A DNA stretch of 55,369 bases from Thermodesulfovibrio sp. (GTDB lineage Bacteria; Nitrospirota; Thermodesulfovibrionia; UBA6902), in NCBI GenBank assembly GCA_026982355.1, contig JALSHG010000080.1:1-55369 (forward strand), read 5' to 3'. The notes under the pieces were generated by a model. The model was not told the origin of the DNA and did not search any database. It saw nothing but the letters and a program-made list of their open reading frames with translations. Shown one piece after another: positions 31,279 through 40,706 of the stretch (within the stretch, counting starts at the first letter, position 1; every line of letters starts with the position of its first letter). A program made the translations under genes and the position numbers.

Positions 31279-32127
31279 TTACAACGCAAGTATGTACTTC
31301 AGCCTGATGCCGGGGAAGACCCTGTTTATCAGCCTCTCCGGCAGTTCCCCCCTGAGCAGATCGAAAAAGCCGAACTTTTCCTTTTTCTCGACCACCCCCG
31401 GTTCGCCCCTGATACCGCTGAGCGAACCCGCCAGCATTACGGCATCGTGGAGATTGCCCAGTTCATCCACAAGCCCCAGTTCCCTTGCCTTCCTGCCTGT
31501 GAAAATCCGTCCGTCCGCGAGTTTCCTGACGTCTTCAAACTTCATGCCCCTTGCGTCGGAGACCGCCCTGATGAACTGCTCGTGTACGTCGTCGAGCACC
31601 GCCTGGAGGATCCTTCTCTCTTCAGGTGTCATGGACTTGAAGACAGAGGCCATGTCCTTGTGCTTGCCGCTCTTTATCACCTCTGTCTCTATGCCGACTT
31701 TCTCCATCAGCCCCCTGACATTCGGTATCTCCATGATCACCCCGATAGAGCCGGTCAGGGTTCCGGCGTTTGCCACTATCCTGTCGGCGGGCGCCGAGAT
31801 GTAATAGCCGCCTGAGGCTGCCACGGACCCCATTGAGACAACGACCTTCTTCTTCTTCTTTACCTTGAGTATCTCTTGGTATATCTCCTGCGAGGGCGCC
31901 ACGGCGCCTCCAGGGCTGTCCACCCTGAGGACAATGGCCTTGACTGAACTGTCCTTTGAATAACCCTTTAATTCCTCAATTACGCTGCCCGAATCTATAA
32001 TCACGCCCGTCACCCTCACTATCGCGACTTTCTCACCGAGGGGGACGGTGCGGGAAAATGTCAGCATAAGGCTGATCAGCAGTACAATCACAAAGATTAC
32101 CGCAAAAAAGATCAGGACTCTTTTCAT
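31279..32127 (-). CDS. sppA: Signal peptide peptidase SppA (short form)
   Basis: Inner-membrane serine protease (282 aa) that degrades cleaved signal peptides. One N-terminal membrane helix (VLIFFAVIFVIVLLISLML) anchors the periplasmic S49 domain. The nucleophile serine is in GSVAASGGYYIS, and the catalytic lysine in IKSGKHKDM. RVDSPGGAV is the usual strand motif. The length matches the single-domain 36-kDa type. It starts seven bases after rpsA stops. Confidence 0.94.
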   Translation of the reverse strand: MKRVLIFFAVIFVIVLLISLMLTFSRTVPLGEKVAIVRVTGVIIDSGSVIEELKGYSKDSSVKAIVLRVDSPGGAVAPSQEIYQEILKVKKKKKVVVSMGSVAASGGYYISAPADRIVANAGTLTGSIGVIMEIPNVRGLMEKVGIETEVIKSGKHKDMASVFKSMTPEERRILQAVLDDVHEQFIRAVSDARGMKFEDVRKLADGRIFTGRKARELGLVDELGNLHDAVMLAGSLSGIRGEPGVVEKKEKFGFFDLLRGELPERLINRVFPGIRLKYILAL

Positions 32128-32134
32128 GAGATCA

Positions 32135-33712
32135 TCATCCGATCATGGTCTTCATGCTGAGGTCTATCTTTCTCTCCGCCGGATTGACATTTATCACCCT
32201 TGAGGTCAACTCTGTTCCTATCCTGAACAGTTCCTCTGTTTTTTCATCCGGGTTTTTCTCGATTTCGGAGTTGTGTATCAGACCCTCCACTCCGTCCTCA
32301 AGCTCCACGAACAGGCCGAAATCGGTGATGCTTACCACCTTTCCCTTTACTGTATCGCCCAGGTTGTATCTGGCCTCTATGTTGTCCGTCCACGGGTCAG
32401 GGGTCAGCTGCTTTACCCCGACCGATATCCTCTCCTTTTCAGGCTCGATGTTCAGAAAGACGACCTCGATGTCCTCTCCTTTTTTCAGTACGTCGGACGG
32501 ATGTTTTATACGCTTGCTCCATGATATGTCGGATATGTGAAGCAGGGCATCCACTCCTTCCTCCAGGGCGATAAACGCCCCGAAATCGGCAAAGCTCTTC
32601 ACCCTGCCGGTAACCTTCTGGCCCACGGAGTATTTCTCTTTTACAATCTGCCAGGGGTTGGGTTTAAGCTGTTTTATGCTGAGGGATATTCTCTTTTCAT
32701 CCTTGTTGACCTTTATTATAACGGCATCCAGCTTGTCTCCCACAGAGTAATACTTGGATGGTTTTATGGACTTTTCGACCCAGTCGAACTCCGTAACATG
32801 GATAAGACCCTCGACGCCTTCCTCGAGCTCCACGAACATGCCGTAGTCAGTGGTGGTGATGACCTTGCCGGTCACCTTTTTCCCGGGAGGGTATTTTTCC
32901 TCGACCGTCGTCCACGGGTCGGGCTTTTTCTGTTTATAGCCGAGTGTGACCTTGCTGGTCTCGCGGTTGAAGGTAAGCACAACCACTTCAACCCTGTCGC
33001 CGATGCTGAACAGTTCGCCCGGGTGGCTGATCCTTCCCCATGACATGTCGGATATGTGAAGCAGGCCGTCCAGTCCGCCAAGGTCGATGAAGACCCCGTA
33101 GTCCGTGAGATTCTTGACCGTCCCTTCTATGAGCAGTCCTTCCCTGAGCCTGGCGAGCGTCTGCTCCCTGAGCCTCTCGCGTTCCTCTTCGAGCAGCACC
33201 CGTCTCGATACGATTACATTGGGGCCCCTCTGGTTGATGTTCAGCACCTTGAAAGTGTATGTCTGTCCGATGAGGTGGTCTGTGTTCTTCGGGGCCTTGA
33301 GGTCTATCTGGGAACCCGGCAGGAAGGCGTTTATTCCCTTGATATTCACGGTCATTCCGCCCTTGACCTTGCCGGTGATACGGCCCTCCACTGTAAGGCC
33401 CTTTTTGTATACGTCCTCTATCATGTCCCAGGCCTTTACCCCTTCTGCCTTCTGCCTTGAAAGCTTGACAAAGCCGTTGGCGTCGCTGAGGTTCTCGACA
33501 AATACCTCGACTTCATCTCCGGGCTTTAGACGGCTGTGCTCATTCTCCACGAGTTTGCTGACGTGGATGAATCCCTCGCTCTTGGACCCCACGTCCACTA
33601 TGACGCCGTCCTGTTTAATCTGTATAACCTTGCCCTTTGTTATTGCGCCGGGCTTCAGCCCCTTGAAAGAATCCGCATAAAATTTTTCCAGGTCGTTCAT
33701 TTGTAATTCCAT
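32135..33712 (-). CDS. rpsA: Ribosomal protein bS1
   Basis: RNA-binding protein (525 aa) that brings mRNA to the 30S subunit. Six S1 motifs are visible, starting near residues 20 (GAITKGKVIQI), 105 (GLTVEGRITGK), 190 (GLLIEGTVKNL), 275 (GKKVTGKVITT), 362 (GQKVTGRVKSF) and 449 (GDTVKGKVVSI). The last four have the classical DxGxFVxL pattern. The start may be 33712 or 33700. It sits between plsC and sppA on the reverse strand, as in many bacteria, with a 107-base leader containing a degenerate palindromic terminus. Confidence 0.96.
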   Translation of the reverse strand: MELQMNDLEKFYADSFKGLKPGAITKGKVIQIKQDGVIVDVGSKSEGFIHVSKLVENEHSRLKPGDEVEVFVENLSDANGFVKLSRQKAEGVKAWDMIEDVYKKGLTVEGRITGKVKGGMTVNIKGINAFLPGSQIDLKAPKNTDHLIGQTYTFKVLNINQRGPNVIVSRRVLLEEERERLREQTLARLREGLLIEGTVKNLTDYGVFIDLGGLDGLLHISDMSWGRISHPGELFSIGDRVEVVVLTFNRETSKVTLGYKQKKPDPWTTVEEKYPPGKKVTGKVITTTDYGMFVELEEGVEGLIHVTEFDWVEKSIKPSKYYSVGDKLDAVIIKVNKDEKRISLSIKQLKPNPWQIVKEKYSVGQKVTGRVKSFADFGAFIALEEGVDALLHISDISWSKRIKHPSDVLKKGEDIEVVFLNIEPEKERISVGVKQLTPDPWTDNIEARYNLGDTVKGKVVSITDFGLFVELEDGVEGLIHNSEIEKNPDEKTEELFRIGTELTSRVINVNPAERKIDLSMKTMIG

Positions 33713-33774
33713 GGTTTATATTATATTACCTCCTGACAGAAATTTCCTTAAAAACGAATTGATGATAGTATACC

Positions 33775-33806
33775 CTACCACTGCATAAAATATCGCCCGC
33801 CGGCAT
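33775..33806. repeat. Degenerate palindromic half-element, rpsA leader
   Basis: ACCACTGCATAAAATATCGCCCGCCGGC keeps the GCATAAAAAT-GCCGCCCG core of one arm. It lies between plsC and rpsA. It is heavily diverged, so membership of the family is tentative. Confidence 0.35.
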
Positions 33807-33819
33807 GAAAAAACGGACT

Positions 33820-34470
33820 CTACCTGCGGTTGTCATCCGCATATTCCCGTTTCAGCTCCCCTATGGCCTCCATGATTCCGCCGCCTATCTCCTTATGCTG
33901 GACGTGCCCGCCGTACCCTTTCCGCTCCGTTGTAGAAGTATAATACATCGGCCTTCCGAAAACCACCGTTATCTTCGCCCGTCTCAGCCACCTGGCTCCG
34001 ACGGGCAATGCCTTGTCAGAGCCTGAAATCAGAGTGGGAACAATCGGCGCCCTGCTGAGGCCTGCAATCACGCCTATGCCGCGCTTGGCCTCGAGCAACT
34101 GCCCGGTTTCGCTTCTCCGGCCCTCGGGAAACATGACAATGAGCTCGCCCCTTTTGAGTCTTCCCACCGCCTCCTTGATCATCGAGGGGCGCGGCCTGTC
34201 CCTGTCCACCGGGAATGCGGCAGGTCTTATTATCCTGCCGAGAACCGGAATTTCAAAGAGCCCCTTCCTTGCCATGAAAGTGCCCCTTCTCGGAAGCACG
34301 GCCCCTATCACGGGAGGATCAAGATAGCTTATATGATTTGCGGCAATGATAACGCCGCCCTCGCGCGGGATGTTTTCCCTGCCTTTCACTTCAAGTCCGC
34401 CGTTGACAAGGCATACGGCCCTTACAATCAGGGCGACTATCTTATACAGCACGTCAAAGAACAACCTCAT
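33820..34470 (-). CDS. plsC: 1-acyl-sn-glycerol-3-phosphate acyltransferase
   Basis: Membrane-associated enzyme (216 aa) making phosphatidic acid for phospholipids. The catalytic motif is NHISYLDPP (HX4D), with the substrate-binding segment MFPEGRRSE and a PIVPTLISGSDKALP region. The N-terminal hydrophobic helix anchors it. Its start lies within the last codons of cmk (17-base overlap), so it is translated together with cmk. Confidence 0.93.
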   Translation of the reverse strand: MRLFFDVLYKIVALIVRAVCLVNGGLEVKGRENIPREGGVIIAANHISYLDPPVIGAVLPRRGTFMARKGLFEIPVLGRIIRPAAFPVDRDRPRPSMIKEAVGRLKRGELIVMFPEGRRSETGQLLEAKRGIGVIAGLSRAPIVPTLISGSDKALPVGARWLRRAKITVVFGRPMYYTSTTERKGYGGHVQHKEIGGGIMEAIGELKREYADDNRR

Positions 34471-35119
34471 CCTTCTTATCCAGGCAATCCATGATCCTTT
34501 TCACAACCTCTTCCACGGTCAGACCGGTTGAATCTATATAAACCATATCAGGGCCTTTTTTCAAGGGCGATACCTTTCGCGATGAATCCCTGAGGTCCCT
34601 TTTTTTTATGTCTTCAATCGTCCTCTCCATCGTTATCCCCGGCTCCGAGGACTTCAGTTCCTCATATCTCCTCCTCGCCCTTTCTTCAATGGCTGCATCA
34701 AGAAAAAACTTGTTCCCCGCCTCGGGGAAGACCACCGTGCCGGTGTCCCTTCCCTCAATCACAACCCGGCCCTGACGGCATATCCGTCTCTGCAGGGCAA
34801 GGAGTATTTCCCTTACGGCAGGCACTGCGGAAACCCTGGAGCTCAACTCCCCGATTTCAGCTGTCCTTATCTCCCGGGTAATATCCATGTCGTCGACCAA
34901 AACCCTGTCATTGTTGAAGGTGATATTTATATCTTTCAACATCCCCGCTACGGCCTCCTGATCTCCGGGGTCGATTCCCGCTTCCTTTGCCTTCCATGCC
35001 ACCGCCCGGTACAGCGCGCCTGTGTCGAGATATCTGTATCCGAGCCTGCGGGCGAGTATCTTCGATACAGTGCCCTTCCCCGCCGCCGAAGGGCCGTCTA
35101 TGGTTATTACGTCCTTCAT
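34454..35119 (-). CDS. cmk: (d)CMP kinase
   Basis: Nucleotide kinase (221 aa) phosphorylating CMP and dCMP. P-loop ITIDGPSAAGKGTVSKILA at the N-terminus, YLDTGALYRAVA, the CMP-binding insert, GRDTGTVVFPEA and the lid-region arginines in RARRRYEEL are all present. It lies between glnB (11 bases upstream) and plsC (overlapping). Confidence 0.96.
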   Translation of the reverse strand: MKDVITIDGPSAAGKGTVSKILARRLGYRYLDTGALYRAVAWKAKEAGIDPGDQEAVAGMLKDINITFNNDRVLVDDMDITREIRTAEIGELSSRVSAVPAVREILLALQRRICRQGRVVIEGRDTGTVVFPEAGNKFFLDAAIEERARRRYEELKSSEPGITMERTIEDIKKRDLRDSSRKVSPLKKGPDMVYIDSTGLTVEEVVKRIMDCLDKKDEVVL

Positions 35120-35130
35120 CCGGTTGGAAA

Positions 35131-35490
<360 letters not shown>

Positions 35491-35495
35491 TTATT

Positions 35496-35520
35496 CTATC
35501 CATAATGCAAGTACGGATAG
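35496..35520. promoter_or_regulatory. Inverted repeat in glnB-glnE control region
   Basis: CTATCC (35496-35501) and GGATAG (35515-35520) form an inverted repeat around a 13-base spacer, 27 bases upstream of the glnB start. It may be a regulator site. No sigma54 promoter (GG-10-GC) was found at the expected distance. Confidence 0.3.
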
Positions 35521-35653
35521 TTATATTATCAAAAATAAAATTATTCAGCCACCGGGGGAAAACCGGTGTCGGCGTGCCCGGAAAATTATCCCGGCGCTGC
35601 TCGCAGGCGCCTCCGCTTCACCTGCGCTTTATCCGCACGTTACACTCACTCTG

Positions 35654-38446
35654 ATGGCTATCGACCGGAAAACACATAAAGAAATTTCAGAAGCCGCCCG
35701 CGCTGCGCCGGACCCTGAAAGGGCCGAAAGGAACCTGCTCAGGTTCGTTGAGCTGAATCCGGACACGGAACATATTTTCCCTCACCTGCCGGCTGTGGCC
35801 GGCCTCTTTGCCGTGAGCCGGTTCCTTGCGAATTACTGCATTGCATGTCCGGAGGAGCTTTACGCCGCTCTGAATGAAATCCGCAATCCTGTCACAAAGA
35901 GAGTGCTTGAGGACACGGCCGGAAAAGAGCTTCCCGGAGGCGGACGGGCTGACATCAGGGAGATGATGAGGACCCTGAGGCTCTTCAGGAAACGCTGGCT
36001 TCTCAGGATCACGCTCAGGGACATTACCGGTGAGACTGATATCCGCGCCTCCATGTATGAACTCACCCTGCTCGCAGAAGCGGTTATCTCGCTGTCGCTT
36101 GCATGGGCGCTGCAACTGAACAGGCAGAGATTCGGTGAGCCCGCGGAGAAGGCTGTTGCACTGATCGCAGTGGGCAAGCTGGGGGGGGAAGAGCTCAATT
36201 ACAGCTCTGATGTGGATTTGATGGCGGTTTACGGCGACGGTGACGGACAGACCTCGGGCATATTAAATCCCTCCGGCATAACAGGCAACAGGATCAGCAA
36301 TCATGAATTCTACTGCAGGGCGATCGAGCTGTTCAACAGGATGCTTTCTTCCCAGACAGAGGACGGCATTGCGTGCAGGGTGGACCTCAGGCTGAGGCCG
36401 CAGGGGCAGAAAGGCGATATCGCGCTTCCGCTCAGGGCATACAGGACCTATTATGAATCATGGGGCCGCACATGGGAGAGAATGGCCCTCATAAGGGCCC
36501 GTCCCGTGGCCGGAGACGCGGGCCTTGGAAAGGCGTTTCTTGAAACCATTGAACCCTTTGTCTGGAAAAAGACAGTGGATTACCCCGAGATAGAAGAAAT
36601 CCGGAGCCTGAAGAAAAAGATAGACTCCACGCTGACCCTCGACGATATCAAGCGCGGTTACGGGGGCATCAGGGAGGCCGAGTTTTTCATCCAGACGTTC
36701 CAGTTGCTGTATGCCTCCGGCAACGGTCAGCTCAGGACCCACAGGATACTTGATGCGGTCGAGGCGCTGAGACGGATGAACATCGTCCCGGCAAACGACC
36801 TCGGGATACTCCGTGAGAATTACCTCCATCTCAGGCGCGTTGAACACTTCCTCCAGATGAAGGAAGACCTCCAGACACATACCCTCCCCTCATCCGCCGG
36901 GGAGATGAGATGCCTTGCAAAGTCCATGGGCTTTTCTTCGGAGACCGATTTCCTCGAGGATCTGCGCCTCAGGAGGATGCAGGTCAAGAATATGTACAAC
37001 TCCCTGCTCGGCACCCGCGAGGATGTCCATGCCGAGGCGCGGAACCTGCTCGAAGGCGAGCTGAGCGACAGGGAGATCAGGGGTTACCTTTCATTCAGAA
37101 AGGTGGGCAATCCCGGCAAATGCGCGGCGCATCTGAAGGCCATAAGAGAACATGCCGGCGCGTTCCGGACCACCCAGGAACGGTCCGTAACAAGGAGGGT
37201 GCTCCCCGGGCTTCTTGAAAACGCGCTGAGCGCGGAAAGCCCTGACAGGGCGCTGGCAGGGCTTGAGAGCCTTTTGACGACCTATCATATCAAGACCGTG
37301 CATCTCACGGCTCTTATGGAACAGAATGAGCTGATGGAGGGCATCATAAGGATGTTCTCCCTGAGCCCGTATCTGAGCAGGATATTCCTCAGCAGCCAGT
37401 ACTATCTCGACATGCTGATAGAGGAATGGAGCATTCTGAAGAGCCTCGGGGAAATCGAAGAAAAGCTCCAGCGGAGCGTTCACTCCGGCGATAACTTCAA
37501 TTCAGAGCTCGCCCGTTACAGGAGGTGCGAGGAGGTGCGCCTCGGGATATTATTCCTCCTTGGTATCCTGAAGACGGAAGACCTCTTCACTGCCCTGTCA
37601 CACGTTGCAGAGGCTGTTATCCGGGCGATCGTCAACAGGAACCGCTGCAGGGGCCTGTCCGTGATAGCCCTCGGGAAACTTGGAGGACGGGAGATGACCT
37701 TCGGGTCCGACATTGACATGGTCTTTGTTTCCGAGACCACCGAGGCCATGACAGCCGCCGAGAGGATAATGAAGGAGCTTGCGTCATATACGGATATGGG
37801 GCTGCTGTACAACGTGGATACGAGGTTGAGACCTGACGGTTCAAAGGGCATACTCGTCAAAAACCTGGAGGGATACAGAAGCTACTATCTTAAAAACGCC
37901 AGGAACTGGGAGATACAGGCCCTCCTCAAGGCAAGGCCTGTGGCCGGAAACGCCGAACTCGGCCGGGATTTTATCAGGATGACGAAAGACGTGATCCTGC
38001 AGCGGGGGAGAGATGTAAAAAAGGACGATATCGCCGCAGTGAGGGACAGGATAATAAGGGAGCTTTCGCATGAACCGGAGGGCCCGGACATAAAACTCGG
38101 GCCGGGCGGCATAGAAGAGATAGAGTTTCATGTCCAGTTCCTGCAGCTTCACCATGCCCGCGCACACCCGGGCATACTGGTCCGGAACACCCTGGGGGCG
38201 GTCAGGAGGCTGGCGGAAGAAAAGCTGCTTGACCGCTCTGCCGAGGGCATACTTTATAACGCATATGAATACCTCCGGAAACTGGAGACGTTTCTGAGGC
38301 TGAACGAGGAGCAGGTGATCGCCGCGCAGTCGGATGTTGCGGCCCTGTCGGGCCGGTTCATGGGCCACAGGGACAGGAAGGAGTTCCTGGGCCGCCTGGA
38401 GGCGCTCAGGCGCGACGTCCTGTCGGTCACCGGCGTAAAAGTATAA
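35654..38446 (+). CDS. glnE: Glutamine synthetase adenylyltransferase/deadenylase
   Basis: Bifunctional regulator of glutamine synthetase (930 aa from ATG 35654). Two nucleotidyltransferase domains are evident. The N-terminal deadenylylating one has VGKLGGEELNYSSDVDLMAV (around residue 175), and the C-terminal adenylylating one has LGKLGGREMTFGSDIDMVFV (around residue 675). Helical bundles separate them. The open frame runs upstream into glnB, but that part looks non-coding (it overlaps the divergent gene). The start lacks a clear ribosome-binding site. First gene of a probable operon with lptF and lptG. Confidence 0.93.
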   Translation: MAIDRKTHKEISEAARAAPDPERAERNLLRFVELNPDTEHIFPHLPAVAGLFAVSRFLANYCIACPEELYAALNEIRNPVTKRVLEDTAGKELPGGGRADIREMMRTLRLFRKRWLLRITLRDITGETDIRASMYELTLLAEAVISLSLAWALQLNRQRFGEPAEKAVALIAVGKLGGEELNYSSDVDLMAVYGDGDGQTSGILNPSGITGNRISNHEFYCRAIELFNRMLSSQTEDGIACRVDLRLRPQGQKGDIALPLRAYRTYYESWGRTWERMALIRARPVAGDAGLGKAFLETIEPFVWKKTVDYPEIEEIRSLKKKIDSTLTLDDIKRGYGGIREAEFFIQTFQLLYASGNGQLRTHRILDAVEALRRMNIVPANDLGILRENYLHLRRVEHFLQMKEDLQTHTLPSSAGEMRCLAKSMGFSSETDFLEDLRLRRMQVKNMYNSLLGTREDVHAEARNLLEGELSDREIRGYLSFRKVGNPGKCAAHLKAIREHAGAFRTTQERSVTRRVLPGLLENALSAESPDRALAGLESLLTTYHIKTVHLTALMEQNELMEGIIRMFSLSPYLSRIFLSSQYYLDMLIEEWSILKSLGEIEEKLQRSVHSGDNFNSELARYRRCEEVRLGILFLLGILKTEDLFTALSHVAEAVIRAIVNRNRCRGLSVIALGKLGGREMTFGSDIDMVFVSETTEAMTAAERIMKELASYTDMGLLYNVDTRLRPDGSKGILVKNLEGYRSYYLKNARNWEIQALLKARPVAGNAELGRDFIRMTKDVILQRGRDVKKDDIAAVRDRIIRELSHEPEGPDIKLGPGGIEEIEFHVQFLQLHHARAHPGILVRNTLGAVRRLAEEKLLDRSAEGILYNAYEYLRKLETFLRLNEEQVIAAQSDVAALSGRFMGHRDRKEFLGRLEALRRDVLSVTGVKV

Positions 38447-38473
38447 GTTTGCTATAATTATCCGGTTGACTTC

Positions 38474-39553
38474 ATGATAATTCACAGGTCCATATTAAAA
38501 GAGCTTTCCCGCAATTTTATTGTGATCATCCTGTCACTGTCGGTGCTTCTCTTCATGGAGAAGTTTCTGAGGCTGTCAAGGCTCTTTATGGGGAAGGGAG
38601 CGGATTTCACGGACATAGTGAAAGTCTTCTGGTACCTGCAGCCGTCGATACTGCTGCTTTCCGCTCCCATGGCCATCCTCATAGCCGCATTTCTTACATA
38701 CGGGAGAATGGCCGCGGACAGCGAGATAGTGGTTCTGAAGGGAAGCGGCATGAGTTTTCCGTCCATATCCCGGCCCGCGATAACGCTCTCGGCGGCGTGT
38801 TTTTTCATTCTCCTGTTCATGAGCCTTTACCTGCTGCCCCGCAGCATGCAGTCTTTCAAACACACCCTCCAGGAGGCCATACTGAAAAAGGCTTCCATGA
38901 CCTTTGAGGAAGGCACATTCTCCGATGTATTCAAGGGCTCGGTTATATTCGTCAATGAGATACCATCGGACAATGTATTCAGGGGGATATTCGTCTACAG
39001 GGATGCAGAGAGCGCCCGGGATGAACCCGCCGTAATAGTGGCGAAGAGCGGCACCATAGTTTCAAATCCCCAGGAGGGATTGATAAAGCTGACGATGTAT
39101 GACGGCCTGATCCATACATTCAGAGACAATACATCCTCGGAGATAACCTTTTCCGAATATGACTTCGTGCTCTCCACCGGCATCGAATCCCCGGGTAAAA
39201 CAAAGGCCGATGAGGTCAGGACAACCGATCTGTGGAACGGCCGCAAGAAAGTGCTTTTATGGAATATCGAACTGAACAGGAGACTGGCCCTTCCGTTTGC
39301 ATGCCTGATCTTCGGCGTTCTGGCCCCCGCGCTGGCAAACAAAGTCGGAAAGACAGGGCGTCTCGGCGGGTTTTCTTTAAGTGTGGCCCTGCTTATTCTT
39401 TATTACATACTGCTTATCATGGGTGAAACATTCGCAAAGTCGGGCAGGCTTTCCCCCTTCCTGGGAGAATGGCTCCCGAACATGTTTTTCGGTATCGTTG
39501 CAGGCGTGTTCTTCTACATTGCCTGCAGAGACAGGCCCATAGGGAGATTTTAA
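38474..39553 (+). CDS. lptF: Lipopolysaccharide export permease LptF
   Basis: Inner-membrane subunit (359 aa) of the LptB2FG transporter, which extracts lipopolysaccharide toward the outer membrane. Three N-terminal membrane helices are seen (FIVIILSLSVLLFMEKF; PMAILIAAFLTYGR; SAACFFILLFMSLYLLP), then a periplasmic beta domain (KGSVIFVNEIP) and three C-terminal helices (PFACLIFGVLAPALA; LSVALLILYYILLIMGE; FFGIVAGVFFYIA). It is followed by lptG nine bases later. Confidence 0.93.
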   Translation: MIIHRSILKELSRNFIVIILSLSVLLFMEKFLRLSRLFMGKGADFTDIVKVFWYLQPSILLLSAPMAILIAAFLTYGRMAADSEIVVLKGSGMSFPSISRPAITLSAACFFILLFMSLYLLPRSMQSFKHTLQEAILKKASMTFEEGTFSDVFKGSVIFVNEIPSDNVFRGIFVYRDAESARDEPAVIVAKSGTIVSNPQEGLIKLTMYDGLIHTFRDNTSSEITFSEYDFVLSTGIESPGKTKADEVRTTDLWNGRKKVLLWNIELNRRLALPFACLIFGVLAPALANKVGKTGRLGGFSLSVALLILYYILLIMGETFAKSGRLSPFLGEWLPNMFFGIVAGVFFYIACRDRPIGRF

Positions 39554-39562
39554 CAAAGGATC

Positions 39563-40633
39563 ATGAAAATTCTGAGGAGATATTTTTTCAAAGAATTCTT
39601 CAGGTATTTCATTATCATAGTCGCGGGCTTTACCGCGGTCTCCACAACCGTGGAGTTTTTTGACAAGGCCGGCGAGTTTTTTGCCGAAAACCCGCCCCTG
39701 TACCTGATCATCGAGTACCTCCTGCTGCAGACCCCGCAGGTGATTCTGTATTCCCTGCCTTTTGCCTCGCTGTTTTCCGTTCTCATCACCATCGGAATAG
39801 CCTCAAGATGGAGGGAAACAATAATCATCAGGGCATCGGGCGCCGGCGTGAAAAGGCTGTTTTCGGGTTTTCTCGTCATAGGAATCATTATCACGGGGAC
39901 CGCCCTGTTTTTAGGCGAGACAGTGGTTCCGGCCGCGACGAGAAAGGCGGCATGGATCAGAAAGGTGGAGATACTCAGGGAATCACCCAGGATCATTCAC
40001 AGCCGGCGGGCCCTGTGGCTGAAGGGCATCGACGGCAGCCTCATCCGCATTGACGGTTTTATAGAAAATGAAAACAGGATATTAAAGACAAGCATATTCT
40101 CCTTTGACCGGTCTTTCGGGCTGGAGAGGAGAATAGAGGCGGACGAGGGGATATGGTCGGATAAACGGTGGGAGCTCAGGAACGTCACGGTCTTTGATTT
40201 CAGGAAAAACACAACCGAAAAATACAAATCCCTTATTTACACGTCGCTGGAAGAGCCGAAGATTTTCAGGGAAGAAATGAAAAAACCGGAAGAAATGAAC
40301 TTTCTTGAACTCAGGGCGTATTACACGCGGCTTGAAAAGGCGGGGTTCAGAAATCTCAAGTACATTGTGCGCCTTTATGAAAAGCTCGCCTATCCCACAA
40401 TAAGCTTCATCATGATCCTCCTCGGCATACCGCTCGCACTGAACACCAGGTGGGGAGGGGGCATCAGGGCCGCGGGACTGGGGGTGATTATTGCGGTTTG
40501 CTACTGGCTTGTGTACTCCGTAAGCATATCGCTCGGCAACGCGGGCAGCCTGCCTCCCTGGCTCGCCCCCTGGATAGCTCCTTTTGTCTTCTGCGTCGCC
40601 GGGGCCTTACTGTATTTCCGTATTGAGGAATAA
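39563..40633 (+). CDS. lptG: Lipopolysaccharide export permease LptG
   Basis: Partner of LptF (356 aa) with the same architecture: helices at the N-terminus (FRYFIIIVAGFTAV; LPFASLFSVLITIG), a coupling segment ETIIIRASGAGVKRL, a periplasmic domain in the middle, and three C-terminal helices. The C-terminal IPLALNTRWGG is typical. LptB is not in the window. A stable hairpin follows its stop. Confidence 0.93.
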   Translation: MKILRRYFFKEFFRYFIIIVAGFTAVSTTVEFFDKAGEFFAENPPLYLIIEYLLLQTPQVILYSLPFASLFSVLITIGIASRWRETIIIRASGAGVKRLFSGFLVIGIIITGTALFLGETVVPAATRKAAWIRKVEILRESPRIIHSRRALWLKGIDGSLIRIDGFIENENRILKTSIFSFDRSFGLERRIEADEGIWSDKRWELRNVTVFDFRKNTTEKYKSLIYTSLEEPKIFREEMKKPEEMNFLELRAYYTRLEKAGFRNLKYIVRLYEKLAYPTISFIMILLGIPLALNTRWGGGIRAAGLGVIIAVCYWLVYSVSISLGNAGSLPPWLAPWIAPFVFCVAGALLYFRIEE

Positions 40634-40634
40634 T

Positions 40635-40673
40635 CCGCATCCCCCGTCCCCCGGAAAGGGAGAGGGGATGCGG
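40635..40673. terminator. Hairpin between convergent lptG and beta-propeller gene
   Basis: CCGCATCCCC (40635-40644) pairs perfectly with GGGGATGCGG (40664-40673), with extra pairing possible inside. It lies between two convergent genes and probably ends both transcripts, although T-runs are weak. Confidence 0.6.
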
Positions 40674-40706
40674 AGTTTGTGGTGTGTGAAGTCTTGAATC
40701 GTCAGC